This document shows positions 36,445 to 46,500 of a DNA stretch of 60,486 nucleotides, piece by piece. The position numbers and the translations under genes are program-made. The number at the start of each line of letters is the position of its first letter. The first letter of the stretch is position 1. Under the pieces are notes generated by a model. It made no database searches and was not told the DNA's origin. It worked only from the letters and a program-made list of their open reading frames with translations. This DNA comes from a bacterium (GTDB lineage Bacteria > Calditrichota > Calditrichia > RBG-13-44-9). The stretch lies in contig CP070707.1 of assembly GCA_020350205.1 (NCBI GenBank), forward strand, positions 867,615-928,100, read 5' to 3'.

Positions 36445-37530
36445 TTATCTCCCACCCATTTGCTGTACCGTATGCATAATTTCACCCAATTCCTGGGACC
36501 GGGTATACCCGATTTCCTGAAATGAAGAAAGTTTTGCCCTATAATCCTCTCGATTCCGCTCCTCCGTTAACAGAATAATAGGTATCTGGCTGAACTCACG
36601 GATAGCCTGTACAAACTCCACACCATTACTGTCGGGCAGTTTCACATCAGCAATCACGACATCCGGTTCCAGTTTTTTAATAAGATTGATACCCTTTTGT
36701 TTGTTTTCTACCGCATATACACTGTATCCAATTTTCTCGAAAGTCTGCTGAAGCATTTTTTGAACAACCATACTGGCGTTGACAATAACAAGCTGGATGG
36801 GTTGTAGTGCCTCCGGGGCAGCAGGTGTTTCGCGTTCATCCAGGCGCAGAGGATCCGGCTCAATCAGAAATTCTCCATCATTCCAGCTAATCAGGACATC
36901 CAGTGCCTCATCATCTTTCAAATCCCCCAGTTCGACCTTCTGTAAAATGCCTTTCTGGTAAAATATTTTTCCGGTTTGATTTCCACGATTGACTATAACC
37001 TTTCCGTTCAGTGAATTTGACTCACAAAATTTTAGAATATCAACTAACTGCCGTTCGGACAACAAACCTTTTACCGCTGCAGTCACCTTCTCGCTGCGCT
37101 TTGCGGCCTTTTGCAAGGTTTCGGTCAATCTCTGACTCATTATTTTACCCATACTCAGCGTGATGGATGGAAATCTTTCTACGACCAGATCAAAATCGGT
37201 TTTATTTAAAATGAACATTTCTGATGGTTCGGTAGTGACGATTGTAGCTGAACGGGGTGCTCCGGTGAGCAAAGCCATTTCTCCGAAATAATCACCACTG
37301 GTGAGTTCAGCAATTAAGGTTTCTTCGTCGGAGTCCTCAGGTTTAACAATAACTTTAACCTGACCACTGATGATAATCCACATTTTGTCGCCGGGATCAC
37401 CAATCTTGCAAATAATTTCATCTGCATCAAAAGGTTTAAATTTTAAGCGTTCAACAATAAAACTAATGCCATCCTTGCCTAAAGACCGAAAAAAGGGTAC
37501 TTTTTTCAAGACTTCACTGATCTGAAACAT
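36445..37530 (-). CDS. Cyclic nucleotide-binding / DUF4388 (PATAN-like) / receiver-like regulator
   Basis: A 361-residue three-domain cytoplasmic protein. Residues 1-120 form a cyclic nucleotide-binding fold, with GDYFGEMALLTGAPRSATI containing the phosphate-binding GE and R. Residues about 150-235 fit the DUF4388/PATAN domain common in gliding bacteria and Deltaproteobacteria. Residues 242-361 form a receiver-like domain with phospho-acceptor candidate D in VVIADVKLPDSNGV; the usual acidic pair at its start is replaced by IVNAS, so phosphorylation may be weak or absent. There is no DNA-binding domain, so output must be through protein contact, perhaps with the small protein encoded three bases downstream. 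Confidence 0.85.
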   Translation of the reverse strand: MFQISEVLKKVPFFRSLGKDGISFIVERLKFKPFDADEIICKIGDPGDKMWIIISGQVKVIVKPEDSDEETLIAELTSGDYFGEMALLTGAPRSATIVTTEPSEMFILNKTDFDLVVERFPSITLSMGKIMSQRLTETLQKAAKRSEKVTAAVKGLLSERQLVDILKFCESNSLNGKVIVNRGNQTGKIFYQKGILQKVELGDLKDDEALDVLISWNDGEFLIEPDPLRLDERETPAAPEALQPIQLVIVNASMVVQKMLQQTFEKIGYSVYAVENKQKGINLIKKLEPDVVIADVKLPDSNGVEFVQAIREFSQIPIILLTEERNREDYRAKLSSFQEIGYTRSQELGEIMHTVQQMGGR

Positions 37531-37542
37531 ATAATTTTCTCC

Positions 37543-37749
37543 CTAATAATTATTTCCGAATTTCGAAAGCAGGATAATCAGGTAGACCACAAAGAAAAGT
37601 AGGAACAGTAACCAGATAAAAGATCTCGATTTTCGTCGGCTATGCATTCGTCGAAACTCAATCCGCGGCCTTGCGCGTTCATTTTTTTCCGGATTATAAA
37701 TCCGAGGGGTATAGTCAAATTTACGGTGTTTTGCTAACCTGGTAAACAT
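37543..37749 (-). CDS. Small basic single-pass membrane protein
   Basis: A 68-residue protein with a strongly basic, Arg-rich N-terminal half (FDYTPRIYNPEKNERARPR) and one C-terminal membrane segment (about 45-62). GAGGAAG precedes the ATG, supporting translation. Similar small proteins that start with a tyrosine- and proline-rich RxFxYxPRxYxPE pattern are seen in Bacteroidota and related lineages; function unknown. It is read in the same direction as xerD (upstream) and the cNMP-binding regulator (13 bp downstream). A role as an inner-membrane tether is possible but speculative. Confidence 0.7.
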   Translation of the reverse strand: MFTRLAKHRKFDYTPRIYNPEKNERARPRIEFRRMHSRRKSRSFIWLLFLLFFVVYLIILLSKFGNNY

Positions 37750-37876
37750 CGATTTTCTTCCTCGAATAGAGCAAAAATTTTTCTCATACCTGAAAAATAT
37801 AGAAATTGTTTAGGGAATATAAAAGAATTATTTACCTTAATCGATCTACAAGTACACCACGGAATCATTAAAAAGA

Positions 37877-38773
37877 TCAACTTCTGGGATGATATTTTTT
37901 ATATATCTTGGCGAGTTGTTGGTTGGAAACATGGGTATAAATTTGAGTGGTCGAAATGTCCGCATGACCGAGAAGCTCCTGAACGGAGCGAAGATCTGCT
38001 CCATTATCAAGAAGATGTGTCGCAAAGCAGTGCCGAAAGGTATGAGGATGAACATCCAATGGAACCCTTGCACTCACCACATATTTACGCAAAATTTTCC
38101 AAAAACCCATACGGGTCATCGGTTTACCCTGGCGATTGAGAAATACGATATTCCTGGAGGTCGTTCCTTTTGCAATATGCGGACGGGAGCGGGAGAGATA
38201 ATATCGGATCCAATGAATCGCTTCCTCACCAATGGGGGTAAATCTTTCCTTCGAACCTTTTCCCAGAATTCGGATAACTTCATCGTCCAGGTAAAGATGA
38301 TTTATTTTCAGGGTGAGCAATTCCGAAATTCTTAACCCGCAGCCATAAAGAACTTCCAGCATGGCCCGATCACGGATTCCAAGAATATCACCGGTATCCG
38401 GTTGTTTTATAATTTCGATAACCTCCTGCACCGAAAGTACCTGCGGTAATTTACGCCTCAAACGCGGTGTTTCCAGAAGTTCAGACGGATCGGAATGACT
38501 CAGGCTGTTCGCAATAAGATATTGATGAAACCCACGAATGGCCGAAAAATTTCTTGCCATACTGCTGCTCGCCAATCCGATATCATATAGCTGCCCAATA
38601 TATTTCTGTAATATCAAGGGGGTAATCAGATCTGCCTTCTGAATTTTTTTCTCTTCCAGAAAACGAATATACCGTGCCAGATCATTTTCGTATGAAAAAA
38701 GGGTGTTGTTAGAAAGCCCCTTCTCCAGGGCCAAATGTCTTAGGTAACCCGCGAGGTGGTTCTCCCAATCCAT
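37877..38773 (-). CDS. xerD: Tyrosine recombinase XerD-like
   Basis: A 298-residue tyrosine recombinase. The N-terminal SAM-like DNA-binding domain spans about 1-95. The catalytic domain has R148 in YGCGLRISELL, a beta-hairpin lysine near K172, H244 and R247 in HPHTFRHCFATHL, H270 in LLGHADI and the nucleophile Y279 in TQIYTH. The full catalytic set and the length match XerC/XerD, which resolve chromosome dimers at dif sites during division. Two bases separate it from the MBL hydrolase gene upstream. No dif site was identified, and no integrase-type neighbours are present, so a housekeeping role is favoured. Confidence 0.93.
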   Translation of the reverse strand: MDWENHLAGYLRHLALEKGLSNNTLFSYENDLARYIRFLEEKKIQKADLITPLILQKYIGQLYDIGLASSSMARNFSAIRGFHQYLIANSLSHSDPSELLETPRLRRKLPQVLSVQEVIEIIKQPDTGDILGIRDRAMLEVLYGCGLRISELLTLKINHLYLDDEVIRILGKGSKERFTPIGEEAIHWIRYYLSRSRPHIAKGTTSRNIVFLNRQGKPMTRMGFWKILRKYVVSARVPLDVHPHTFRHCFATHLLDNGADLRSVQELLGHADISTTQIYTHVSNQQLAKIYKKYHPRS

Positions 38774-38775
38774 AC

Positions 38776-39399
38776 TTACATACTCACGAAGGGATTAGAC
38801 ATTTTTTCATTCCCCACAGTAGTATTGGGCCCATGCCCGGGGTAAAGGATGGTTTCATCCGGCAAAGGGTAAATTTTTAAACGAATGGATTCAATAAGTT
38901 GTTGACCTGATGAAAGCGGAAAATCAGTACGGCCTATAGATCCCCGAAAGATTACATCACCCACAAAGGCATGGCCACTGCATACCAAAGAGATGTGACC
39001 AGGTGTATGACCCGGAGTGTGTATTACCATGAAATCCAGATTTTCTATGGAAATTTTCTCCCCTTCCCGGAGCGTACGATCCGGTTTGGGCGATTTAAGC
39101 TCGGCACCCAAAAAAGCAGATAAGTTAAGCTGAGAATCTGAAAGGTAGGGTTCATCCAATTCATGAATGAGGAGTTGTGCACCAGTAGAATTTAATATTT
39201 TCGCATTTCCAATGATATGATCCCCATGACCGTGAGTATTAACCAGATATGCCAGCTCCAGACCCAAATCATCAATCTTTTGCAAAATAGGGTCCGTATC
39301 TTCCCCGGCATCAAATAAAATGGCCTGCACGGAATCATAAGCATGCACCAGGTAATTGTTGACAGCAAAATTACCAATCGTAAATTTATAAATATTCAT
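38776..39399 (-). CDS. MBL-fold metal-dependent hydrolase (glyoxalase II-like)
   Basis: A 207-residue metallo-beta-lactamase-fold protein. The dinuclear metal motif H56-x-H58-x-D60-H61 is intact in NTHGHGDHIIG; HTPGHTPGHIS near 130 supplies the next ligand and FVGDVIFRGSIGRTDFP the bridging Asp, followed by LYPGHGP. The family includes hydroxyacylglutathione hydrolases and thioesterases; the short C-terminus argues against classical GloB. It lies two bases upstream of xerD and five bases after a hypothetical gene, forming a small operon. Substrate unknown. Confidence 0.93.
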   Translation of the reverse strand: MNIYKFTIGNFAVNNYLVHAYDSVQAILFDAGEDTDPILQKIDDLGLELAYLVNTHGHGDHIIGNAKILNSTGAQLLIHELDEPYLSDSQLNLSAFLGAELKSPKPDRTLREGEKISIENLDFMVIHTPGHTPGHISLVCSGHAFVGDVIFRGSIGRTDFPLSSGQQLIESIRLKIYPLPDETILYPGHGPNTTVGNEKMSNPFVSM

Positions 39400-39404
39400 G
39401 GAAA

Positions 39405-39851
39405 CTAATCTTCTCGAGAGGGTAACAGATGCTCCGTGATAGAGAGGGCAATACCGGACATAGTAACTTCAGGTGCCAGTTGTGAAAAATCACCAGACAA
39501 GATAGAGGAGTCGACATTACTGTAAACCGAGCAGCCCGCTTCTTTTTCGACAATAACACCCGAGACACGACCCCGATTTTCACTAAAAAAAATGATTTCT
39601 CCTAACGACTCACTGGGTACATAGCCGGTACAGGAGTGTAGTTGAATATGACTGTTTTCAGTATAAATTGTAATCAAATTCTCCTCTTTATCACCAATAG
39701 GGACTACCGGATAAATTTCGAGAGAGAGGCGACGGTTCTCTTTTTTATTTTCTAGAACAAATCTAAAGTGATTCACGCGTTTAACCGGTGAAACTCCCAG
39801 AACCTTACTAATAATATTGATATCTTCATTTTTAAAAACAAAATTTGCCAA
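39405..39851 (-). CDS. Hypothetical protein at the head of the MBL-xerD operon
   Basis: A 148-residue soluble protein with no family I recognise. It has no signal peptide. It is beta-rich, with an N-terminal MANFVFKNEDINIISKVLG and a central run of strands (RRLSLEIYPVVPIG, NLITIYTENSHIQLHSC). The C-terminal portion contains GVIVEKEAGCSVYSNVDSS. The gene precedes the MBL hydrolase by five bases on the same strand and is therefore probably translated from the same mRNA. Codon use looks like that of its neighbours. Its role is unknown. Confidence 0.72.
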   Translation of the reverse strand: MANFVFKNEDINIISKVLGVSPVKRVNHFRFVLENKKENRRLSLEIYPVVPIGDKEENLITIYTENSHIQLHSCTGYVPSESLGEIIFFSENRGRVSGVIVEKEAGCSVYSNVDSSILSGDFSQLAPEVTMSGIALSITEHLLPSRED

Positions 39852-40053
39852 GCTTCTTACTCCCTTAAAAATCTGTTATCTGTTAAAAATTTAGGTATTC
39901 AGAATGCATTATCCAAATATAAATTATTGAGTTTCTGATTACCCAATTATTTTGCCCATTCATCTTTACCACTATACGTATTTTCAGAAGAAAGGTTGTT
40001 CGCACATTTAAATTCCGTCGGTTGCCCGAATCAAGGTCATTCAAATTCTGATT

Positions 40054-41472
40054 TTAATAAGCATTTTCGCCCCGGACAATCGCCATGATTGTCATCAGAA
40101 TAATTTTAATATCGAACCAGAGTGACCAGTTTTCGATATAGTAAACATCGTAGCGTGTCCTCTCTTCAATCGGGGATTGCCCCCTTAAACCATTCACCTG
40201 TGCCCAACCCGTAACGCCACTTCGAACCCGGTGGCGTTCAGCGTATTTAGGTATATTCTGCTGAAATTCGTCCACAAATATTTTTCTTTCCGGCCTGGGT
40301 CCGACCAGACTCATCTCACCCTTCAAAACATTGATAAGTTGCGGGAGTTCGTCCAGACTACTTCTGCGCAAAATTTTCCCGATTCCGGTAACGCGAGGAT
40401 CATTTTCTTTTGCCCATACCGGACCTGTTTTCTTCTCTGCATCAACGACCATGGAGCGAAATTTTAACATACTAAATTCCTTTCCATCCAAGCCCACCCG
40501 ATCCTGCCGGTAAAAAATCGGTCCGGTTGAGGTGATTTTAATAAGGGCTGCAATTAACAGTAAAATGGGGGAGAGCATAATTAACCCCAGTAAAGAAAGC
40601 AGCAGATCAAAGGAACGTTTAAGAAATCCCTGCCATCCTGAGAAGGCTACAGATTTAAGACGAATCACTGGGGTTCCTGCGATTTCAAAGGTACTGGTAT
40701 GAGAGGTAATTATGTTCAGCAAGTTTGGAATAAAAAATAATTCAATATTTTTACCCTCGGATTTTTCAAGGATGTCCAAAACATAGTGATCTTCAGTGTC
40801 ATCAAAAGTGAGCAGGAGGGCATCCGGTACCAGCTGGTCAATGAGTTCAGGTAAATCCCGAAGCTGACCTAATTGGGTAACATCCAGCTGACGGATGTCT
40901 TCATCACTGCAATAGCCCAAAATATTAAAAAATTGATTTTTATCTCCCCGGAGTTGTGGATAGAAATATGGAATAGTTTTTTTTGATCCCACCAGCAGAA
41001 GCTTTTGAACACTATATCCCCTCGGAATAAGAATTCCCCTTTTAAAACGATGAAAGACATAACGGGCAATCAAAATAAATATATTGGTATTTATATACAT
41101 AAAAAAGAAAGTCAATCTTGAATAAGAAAATCCACGGTATAAAAAAGCCATACTCATGGCGATTAAAATTCCCCAAAAACAGGTTTTCAATATCCCCGGA
41201 ATTTCACGGGTAAAACTGGAAAAATATCGGGTTCGGTAGGAGTGCTCAAATGCAAATAACAGAAGGTAAATCAGGGTAAGAAAAAAAGAAGCGATCAAGT
41301 ATTGCAGGAATGGAGGATATCCTTTCGTCACCGGAAATATATTCTGTATAGGTGACTGAAATCTCAAATAATATGAAAATATGAAAGCAGATTCAAATGC
41401 GATTGCATCAACTATAATTTTGAGTCCCGGGATAAGCAGATTTTTCCTAAAAATTTTTGGATTCATCGTCAA
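40054..41472 (-). CDS. Polyprenyl-phosphate sugar-1-phosphate transferase (WcaJ/WbaP-like)
   Basis: A 472-residue initiating glycosylphosphotransferase. Four or five N-terminal membrane segments and a CoA-binding-like domain (about 130-250) precede the catalytic portion, which begins KRSFDLLLSLLGLIMLSP and contains MLKFRSM, SLDELPQLINVLKGEMSLVGPRP, and GVTGWAQVNGLRG. It loads a sugar-1-phosphate onto undecaprenyl phosphate at the inner membrane, the first step in exopolysaccharide or O-antigen repeat assembly. The glycosyltransferase gene seven bases upstream would add a next sugar. The sugar identity cannot be told from sequence. Confidence 0.95.
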   Translation of the reverse strand: MTMNPKIFRKNLLIPGLKIIVDAIAFESAFIFSYYLRFQSPIQNIFPVTKGYPPFLQYLIASFFLTLIYLLLFAFEHSYRTRYFSSFTREIPGILKTCFWGILIAMSMAFLYRGFSYSRLTFFFMYINTNIFILIARYVFHRFKRGILIPRGYSVQKLLLVGSKKTIPYFYPQLRGDKNQFFNILGYCSDEDIRQLDVTQLGQLRDLPELIDQLVPDALLLTFDDTEDHYVLDILEKSEGKNIELFFIPNLLNIITSHTSTFEIAGTPVIRLKSVAFSGWQGFLKRSFDLLLSLLGLIMLSPILLLIAALIKITSTGPIFYRQDRVGLDGKEFSMLKFRSMVVDAEKKTGPVWAKENDPRVTGIGKILRRSSLDELPQLINVLKGEMSLVGPRPERKIFVDEFQQNIPKYAERHRVRSGVTGWAQVNGLRGQSPIEERTRYDVYYIENWSLWFDIKIILMTIMAIVRGENAY

Positions 41473-41478
41473 CCTGTA

Positions 41479-42657
41479 TTAACGATTCAAATAAAGGGTT
41501 ACTTTTTGTTCAATAAAATATTGAAGGTCACTTTTAAATTTCTCCCGATCAAACTTTTTTGCATGTTCATATATGAAATCCGAGTCCCAGGACACAGCAT
41601 CGCTTTTCTTAACCGCCTGGATTAAATTTTCGGTATTTTGAGCAGAGAATAAAATACCCGTGCCTTTTTTCCCCTGAGAACGATCGGCATCAATAATGGT
41701 TTCAAGTGCTCCTCCTCTGGCAAACGCAATTACCGGTTTGCCGCAGGACATTGCCTCTACCGGTACAATTCCAAAGTCTTCTTCGCCCGGGAAAATCAAT
41801 GCTCTGCACTTTGAATAATGGTGAATTAACTCCTGGTGAGACTGCCACTCCAAAAACTGGATATTCGGTTTGGCGACTTTCAGAAGATTTTTCCTTTCTG
41901 GTCCATCTCCGATAATTACCAGTTTTCTGCCCATTTCATTATATGCGAGAACAGCCAAGTCTACCCTTTTATAGGGGACAAGCGCGGAAACAACCAGATC
42001 AAAATCATCATGAGTTTGGTGAACCTTGAACAGTGAAGTTTCTACCGGAGGATGAATTACCTGGGCATCTCTTCGATAGTATTTTCTAATTCGATTTGCA
42101 ACATGTCGTGAATTTGCAGCAAACCAATCTACCCGGCAGCTGCTGCTGACATCCCAACTTCTCAAATAATTTGCGAATACCGGAATAATTTTACCTGATA
42201 TCTTTCCGACCTGTCCTGGACCAAAATAATCATGATACATATCCCAGACATATCGCATGGGTGTATGCAGGTATGAGAGATGAAGCGAATCAGGCCCCGG
42301 AATTATCCCCTTTGCAACGCAGTGTGAGGAAGAAATTATAAGTTGGTAATCTTTGAGGTTAAATTGTTCAATCGCGGTTGGAAATAACGGTAAATAATGC
42401 CGATATTTTCTTTTTTTAAAAGGTAGTTTATCAATGAAGGAACAATATATTTCATGGGATTCGATGGTTTCTGATACGCTTCCTGGATTGTACAATAAGG
42501 TATAGATGGGGGCCCTCGGAAAAATTTCGCAGAGAACCTCCAGAACTTTTTCCCCTCCGCGTTTCCCGGTGAGCCAATCATGAACTATAGCAACTTTCAG
42601 TTGATTATCCATCTTAGGATCGAAAAATAAAATTTTTTGGGTAGCATTATTTTGCAT
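41479..42657 (-). CDS. GT4 family glycosyltransferase
   Basis: A 392-residue GT-B glycosyltransferase using the ATG at 42657. KVAIVHDWLTGKRGGEKVLE near the N-terminus is the typical acceptor-side start of this family. The donor side has LIFPGEEDFGIVPVEAMSCGKPVIAF, the E-x7-E motif of GT4. No ribosome binding site is obvious. A second ATG at 42612, nearer the family's usual start, may be the true one and would remove 15 poorly conserved residues. It is read toward the sugar transferase gene seven bases downstream, so both probably serve exopolysaccharide assembly. Confidence 0.92.
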   Translation of the reverse strand: MQNNATQKILFFDPKMDNQLKVAIVHDWLTGKRGGEKVLEVLCEIFPRAPIYTLLYNPGSVSETIESHEIYCSFIDKLPFKKRKYRHYLPLFPTAIEQFNLKDYQLIISSSHCVAKGIIPGPDSLHLSYLHTPMRYVWDMYHDYFGPGQVGKISGKIIPVFANYLRSWDVSSSCRVDWFAANSRHVANRIRKYYRRDAQVIHPPVETSLFKVHQTHDDFDLVVSALVPYKRVDLAVLAYNEMGRKLVIIGDGPERKNLLKVAKPNIQFLEWQSHQELIHHYSKCRALIFPGEEDFGIVPVEAMSCGKPVIAFARGGALETIIDADRSQGKKGTGILFSAQNTENLIQAVKKSDAVSWDSDFIYEHAKKFDREKFKSDLQYFIEQKVTLYLNR

Positions 42658-42715
42658 CAATTTAAATAATTATATATTCGATTCAACGGTCTTTTTATAA
42701 CTTTTCGATAATGAC

Positions 42716-42745
42716 TTGTACCCGTTCGGATTCACCTTGTATATT
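42716..42745 (+). promoter_or_regulatory. Candidate sigma-70 promoter of the pyrophosphatase gene
   Basis: TTGTAC is followed after 18 bp by TATATT. The match is moderate (4 of 6 and 5 of 6) and leaves a leader of about 130 bases before the ppa ATG. Confidence 0.3.
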
Positions 42746-42882
42746 ATTGTCAGAATAATTCTTTCGTTTTTAATGGTATGTAACGTGTCAAATTATTAAG
42801 CTAATATATTGCTGATTTACCAAGCCTGAAATCTGTAACATCTGGTTTTTCAGCACGTTCATTTCTTAATCTTGGAGACACC

Positions 42883-43419
42883 ATGGCTCACCTCTGGCAC
42901 GGCATTTCAACGGGTGCAAAGCCCCCTTCAGACATCAATGTTGTCATTGAGATCCCGAGCGGATCCAAATGTAAATATGAATTAGATAAAATTGCCGGAA
43001 TTATACGGGTTGACCGTATTATCGCAAGTGCGGTATATTACCCGGGTAATTATGGTTTCATCCCACAGACGTTCGCTGAAGACAATGATCCTTTAGATGC
43101 TCTGGTACTCTCGCAAATTAGTTTTCATCCCGGTATTATTGTGCGGTCCAGACCGATAGGTGTCATGAGAATGACAGATGCAGGTGAACCGGATGATAAA
43201 ATATTGTGTGTCCCCCTACGAGATCCCCACTACCAGGATATTAAATCGGTCAATGATCTTCCCCAGAATATTTTAAATGAAATTAAGGAATTTTTCCGGG
43301 TCTACAAAAATCTCGAGGAAAAAAAAGTCGTCATTGAAGGAGTAGATGCTTTAGAAATAGCTGAAGAGATCATCAATCGATCCTTGAAAGGTTATAAAGA
43401 AAAATATCTGAGTGAGTGA
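42883..43419 (+). CDS. ppa: Inorganic pyrophosphatase (family I)
   Basis: A 178-residue soluble family I pyrophosphatase. The metal-binding signature EDNDPLDALVL is intact, as are the preceding YYPGNYGFIPQTF and the later DDKILCVP with its metal Asp. It hydrolyses pyrophosphate released by polymer synthesis and amino-acid activation, pulling these reactions forward. GGAG precedes the ATG at a good distance. It stands alone between divergent glycosyltransferase and helicase genes. The length matches bacterial hexameric enzymes. Confidence 0.97.
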   Translation: MAHLWHGISTGAKPPSDINVVIEIPSGSKCKYELDKIAGIIRVDRIIASAVYYPGNYGFIPQTFAEDNDPLDALVLSQISFHPGIIVRSRPIGVMRMTDAGEPDDKILCVPLRDPHYQDIKSVNDLPQNILNEIKEFFRVYKNLEEKKVVIEGVDALEIAEEIINRSLKGYKEKYLSE

Positions 43420-43425
43420 TATTCC

Positions 43426-43505
43426 CTGAGCAACTAATTGCAGCCTTATTTTACTCTTTAAAAACTTTTTGCAGCCCCTGCTTCATATTTTCCTGCAATG
43501 CTCAG
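43426..43505 (+). repeat. Bulged long inverted repeat downstream of ppa
   Basis: CTGAGC (43426-43431) and ATTGCAG (43437-43443) pair with CTGCAAT (43493-43499) and GCTCAG (43500-43505), giving 6 plus 7 bp of stem with a five-base bulge and a 49-base loop. It begins seven bases after the ppa stop. No T-run follows, so a classical terminator is not supported. Confidence 0.4.
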
Positions 43506-43598
43506 AAAAAAAGTGGAATACTCCGGTCTTTTTACATTTCACATTTTTAACTAAATTATTTATATTATTCCAACGGGTATTTTATTTGTCCAGCGTCT

Positions 43599-46500
43599 AT
43601 GCAAAATTTATCTGAAAAACAACTTCTAGCCCTGGATCTCAGCCGGAATTTGGCCGTTACCGCCGGCGCTGGTTCAGGAAAAACCTCCGTGCTGGTGAAT
43701 CGCTATCTTCATATTCTATTACATTTTACTCATCTCTCTGTAAAGGAGCTTCTGGCAATTACATTTACAGAGAAAGCGACTGCAGAAATGAAGGATCGAA
43801 TTTTTGATATGATCCGCCAGCAATATCGGGAAAACCGGAGTCAACAGGGACGGCTTTTTGAAATCCTGAATGAAATTCACGAAACCCAGATATTTACCAT
43901 TCATGCCTTTTGTAGCCATCTCCTCAGACAGTATCCGCTTGAATCTGGTTTAAATCCGGACTTCTCCATTCTAAGCGAGGTGGAAACAGCCGAATTACTT
44001 CACCGGATGTTCCGAGAATTTCTCGGTTCATTTGACGTAAAATCACACCCCCAGAGTAAGGTCATGTTACGCACATTTCGAGAATTTTCACCAAACCGTC
44101 TGCTCGAAATGCTCACATTTTTTTATCACAAACGAACTCAGCTCTTTCAATTTTTAGAAACTTTTGCGCAAAAGTCGCCTCAAGAAATTCAAAGGGACTG
44201 GCAAAAAACATTTCAAGACTATCATCAACACACTTTACAGCCACTTCTTAATAACACATCCTTCTGGAACGACCTGAGAGTTTTATCTGAATGGAAAACA
44301 GATCCCCATACGACAGGATTTGAAGTCCAATCCCAATTGAAGCATCTCCTGGATCATTATCAAAAAAGCCCCCCTGATGATGTTTCCCGCATCATCTCTT
44401 TTATACAGATCATCGATTTACTAACCAAAGGCGATCATGGGGCCTATTCTGCTGTTCCCGGTGGAAAAAAAAGCTGGGGGGAGGATGGTGTCAACCTGTT
44501 CAAGAATATATCGGTTCAGGCAGCCGGGATTGCTTCTCTCCTCATTCCTTACGAATCTGACATAGAGCGAACATTTTCTTCCATTCAAAAGGGATTGGCC
44601 TTAATCGTTCTTGAATTTTTCCGCCAGATTGAAAATGAAAAATTAAGACTGAATGTGTTGGATTTTGACGATCTACTGATTCATACGCTCAAACTGGTGC
44701 ATTCCTTTCCTGAAATCCACACCCACCTGCGAAAACAATATAAATTTATTCTGGTTGATGAATATCAGGACACCGATTTGTTGCAAGACAGTCTGGTTCA
44801 TTTGTTTTGTCATGATCATCTGGGAAATATGGATCCCAATAAGGTGTTTATTGTCGGCGATCCGAAACAATCCATCTTTGGGTTTAGAAACGCTGATGTT
44901 TCCCTTTTCCAGACTTTCATGACGGAAATATCATCGCAGGTGATAGAACATCAATCTTCTGAACCGGCTCGGAAAAATGATCAAAAATCCGATGGCATTA
45001 TCGTTCTTGATCAAAATTATCGCAGTAACTCCCAACTGATACAATTTTTTAATAAAACCTTTCAACCCATCTTTCGAAGAGATTCCGAATTTGATGTTGA
45101 ATATCAGGCACTTCAAACCACCCGGGAGGATAGGCAAGGGAAAATACCAGTTGTCAAGCTGGACATATTTCCAGAAGAGAAAAAAGAACGAACTGAAGAG
45201 GTCATTAAACAAGTCCATCAAATTGCCCAATCCATACAACACATTACTGATAATTCGGAATTCCTAAAATTTAAGGGACCGAACCATGACCCAACATATG
45301 AAAAATTGGAATTTGGTGATATTGCCGTGCTAATCCGGTCAAGAACCCATCTGAATCGCCTGGAACAAATATTCAGGCAACATGAAATTCCTTATCAGAC
45401 TTATAAGGGAGTTGGCTTTTTTCACCGACAGGAAGTCCAGGATATTTACTACTTGTTAAGAAGTAGTAAATATCCGGAAGATGATTTTGCCTTAATTACA
45501 GTCTTGCGGAGTGATTTTATCGGGTTATCGGACATAACTCTTTTTTATCTAAATCAGATCCAGGGAAGTAATTATTGGGATAGACTCCACCGGATGCGGG
45601 ATGCGCTGCAATCCGATCATATCCCACTCAAGGTCTTTGATAAAAAGTTCGCGCAATTCCTACAAGAAACAGGTCAGAAAATAACAGTCCCTGAGTTAGA
45701 AAAGGATATTATTGAGACAATTTTATCATTGTATCCAGCCTGGCATCAGCTCGCCGTTAACGGTGAATATAGTAAGTTGTTGGATAATATTATTGAGAGG
45801 CTCAATATACGGGTGTTACTCAGATACCAGACTGATGGTTTACAAAAACTGGCTAACCTCGATAAAATGATTCATACTATTTTTGAATATGAAAATCAGT
45901 CATCCTTATATTCCACAGATTTATTGGATATACTTAAAAAACAGATTTCAGGGGAAATTCAGGAAGGTGAGGCTATCATTTTCGCTGAAGAGGAAAATAA
46001 GGTAAAAATTATAACCTATCACAGTGCGAAAGGGATGGAATTTCCGGTGGTATTTTTACCATTACTTGAAACCTCGTTTCAGTATAACCGCCAGCTCCTG
46101 TGGGACAATACCTATGGATTTTCGTTCTTACTCGAACGTTCAGGGAATGCATCGGATAAAAAATCTTTTGCTTATAATTTTTTAAAAAATCGTGACCGGC
46201 AAAATATCTATGCCGAAGAAAAAAGATTATTCTACGTTGCTGCTACCCGGGCTAAAGATTATCTCTTCCTCCTTGGAACAACAAATAAGGACCTAAATCC
46301 TCCACAAGATTCTTACCTGCACTGGTTGTTCGAAGCGCATGATTTATATGGTGATATATCACCAGAATTCACAGATGAAAGGGGAATTAGAATAAGGCTT
46401 CACGATGACCAGGCAGAAGATTTGGCTCATGTGCAGAGCCCTGATGTCACAAAATTTCCCATGAGGGATCGGAAAACATTAACGGCTCGGGACATAAAAA

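Noticed and set aside
37877..38773. Phage or integron integrase
   Set aside because: Length, motifs and neighbours fit XerD; no attachment sites, phage genes or cassette repeats are present.
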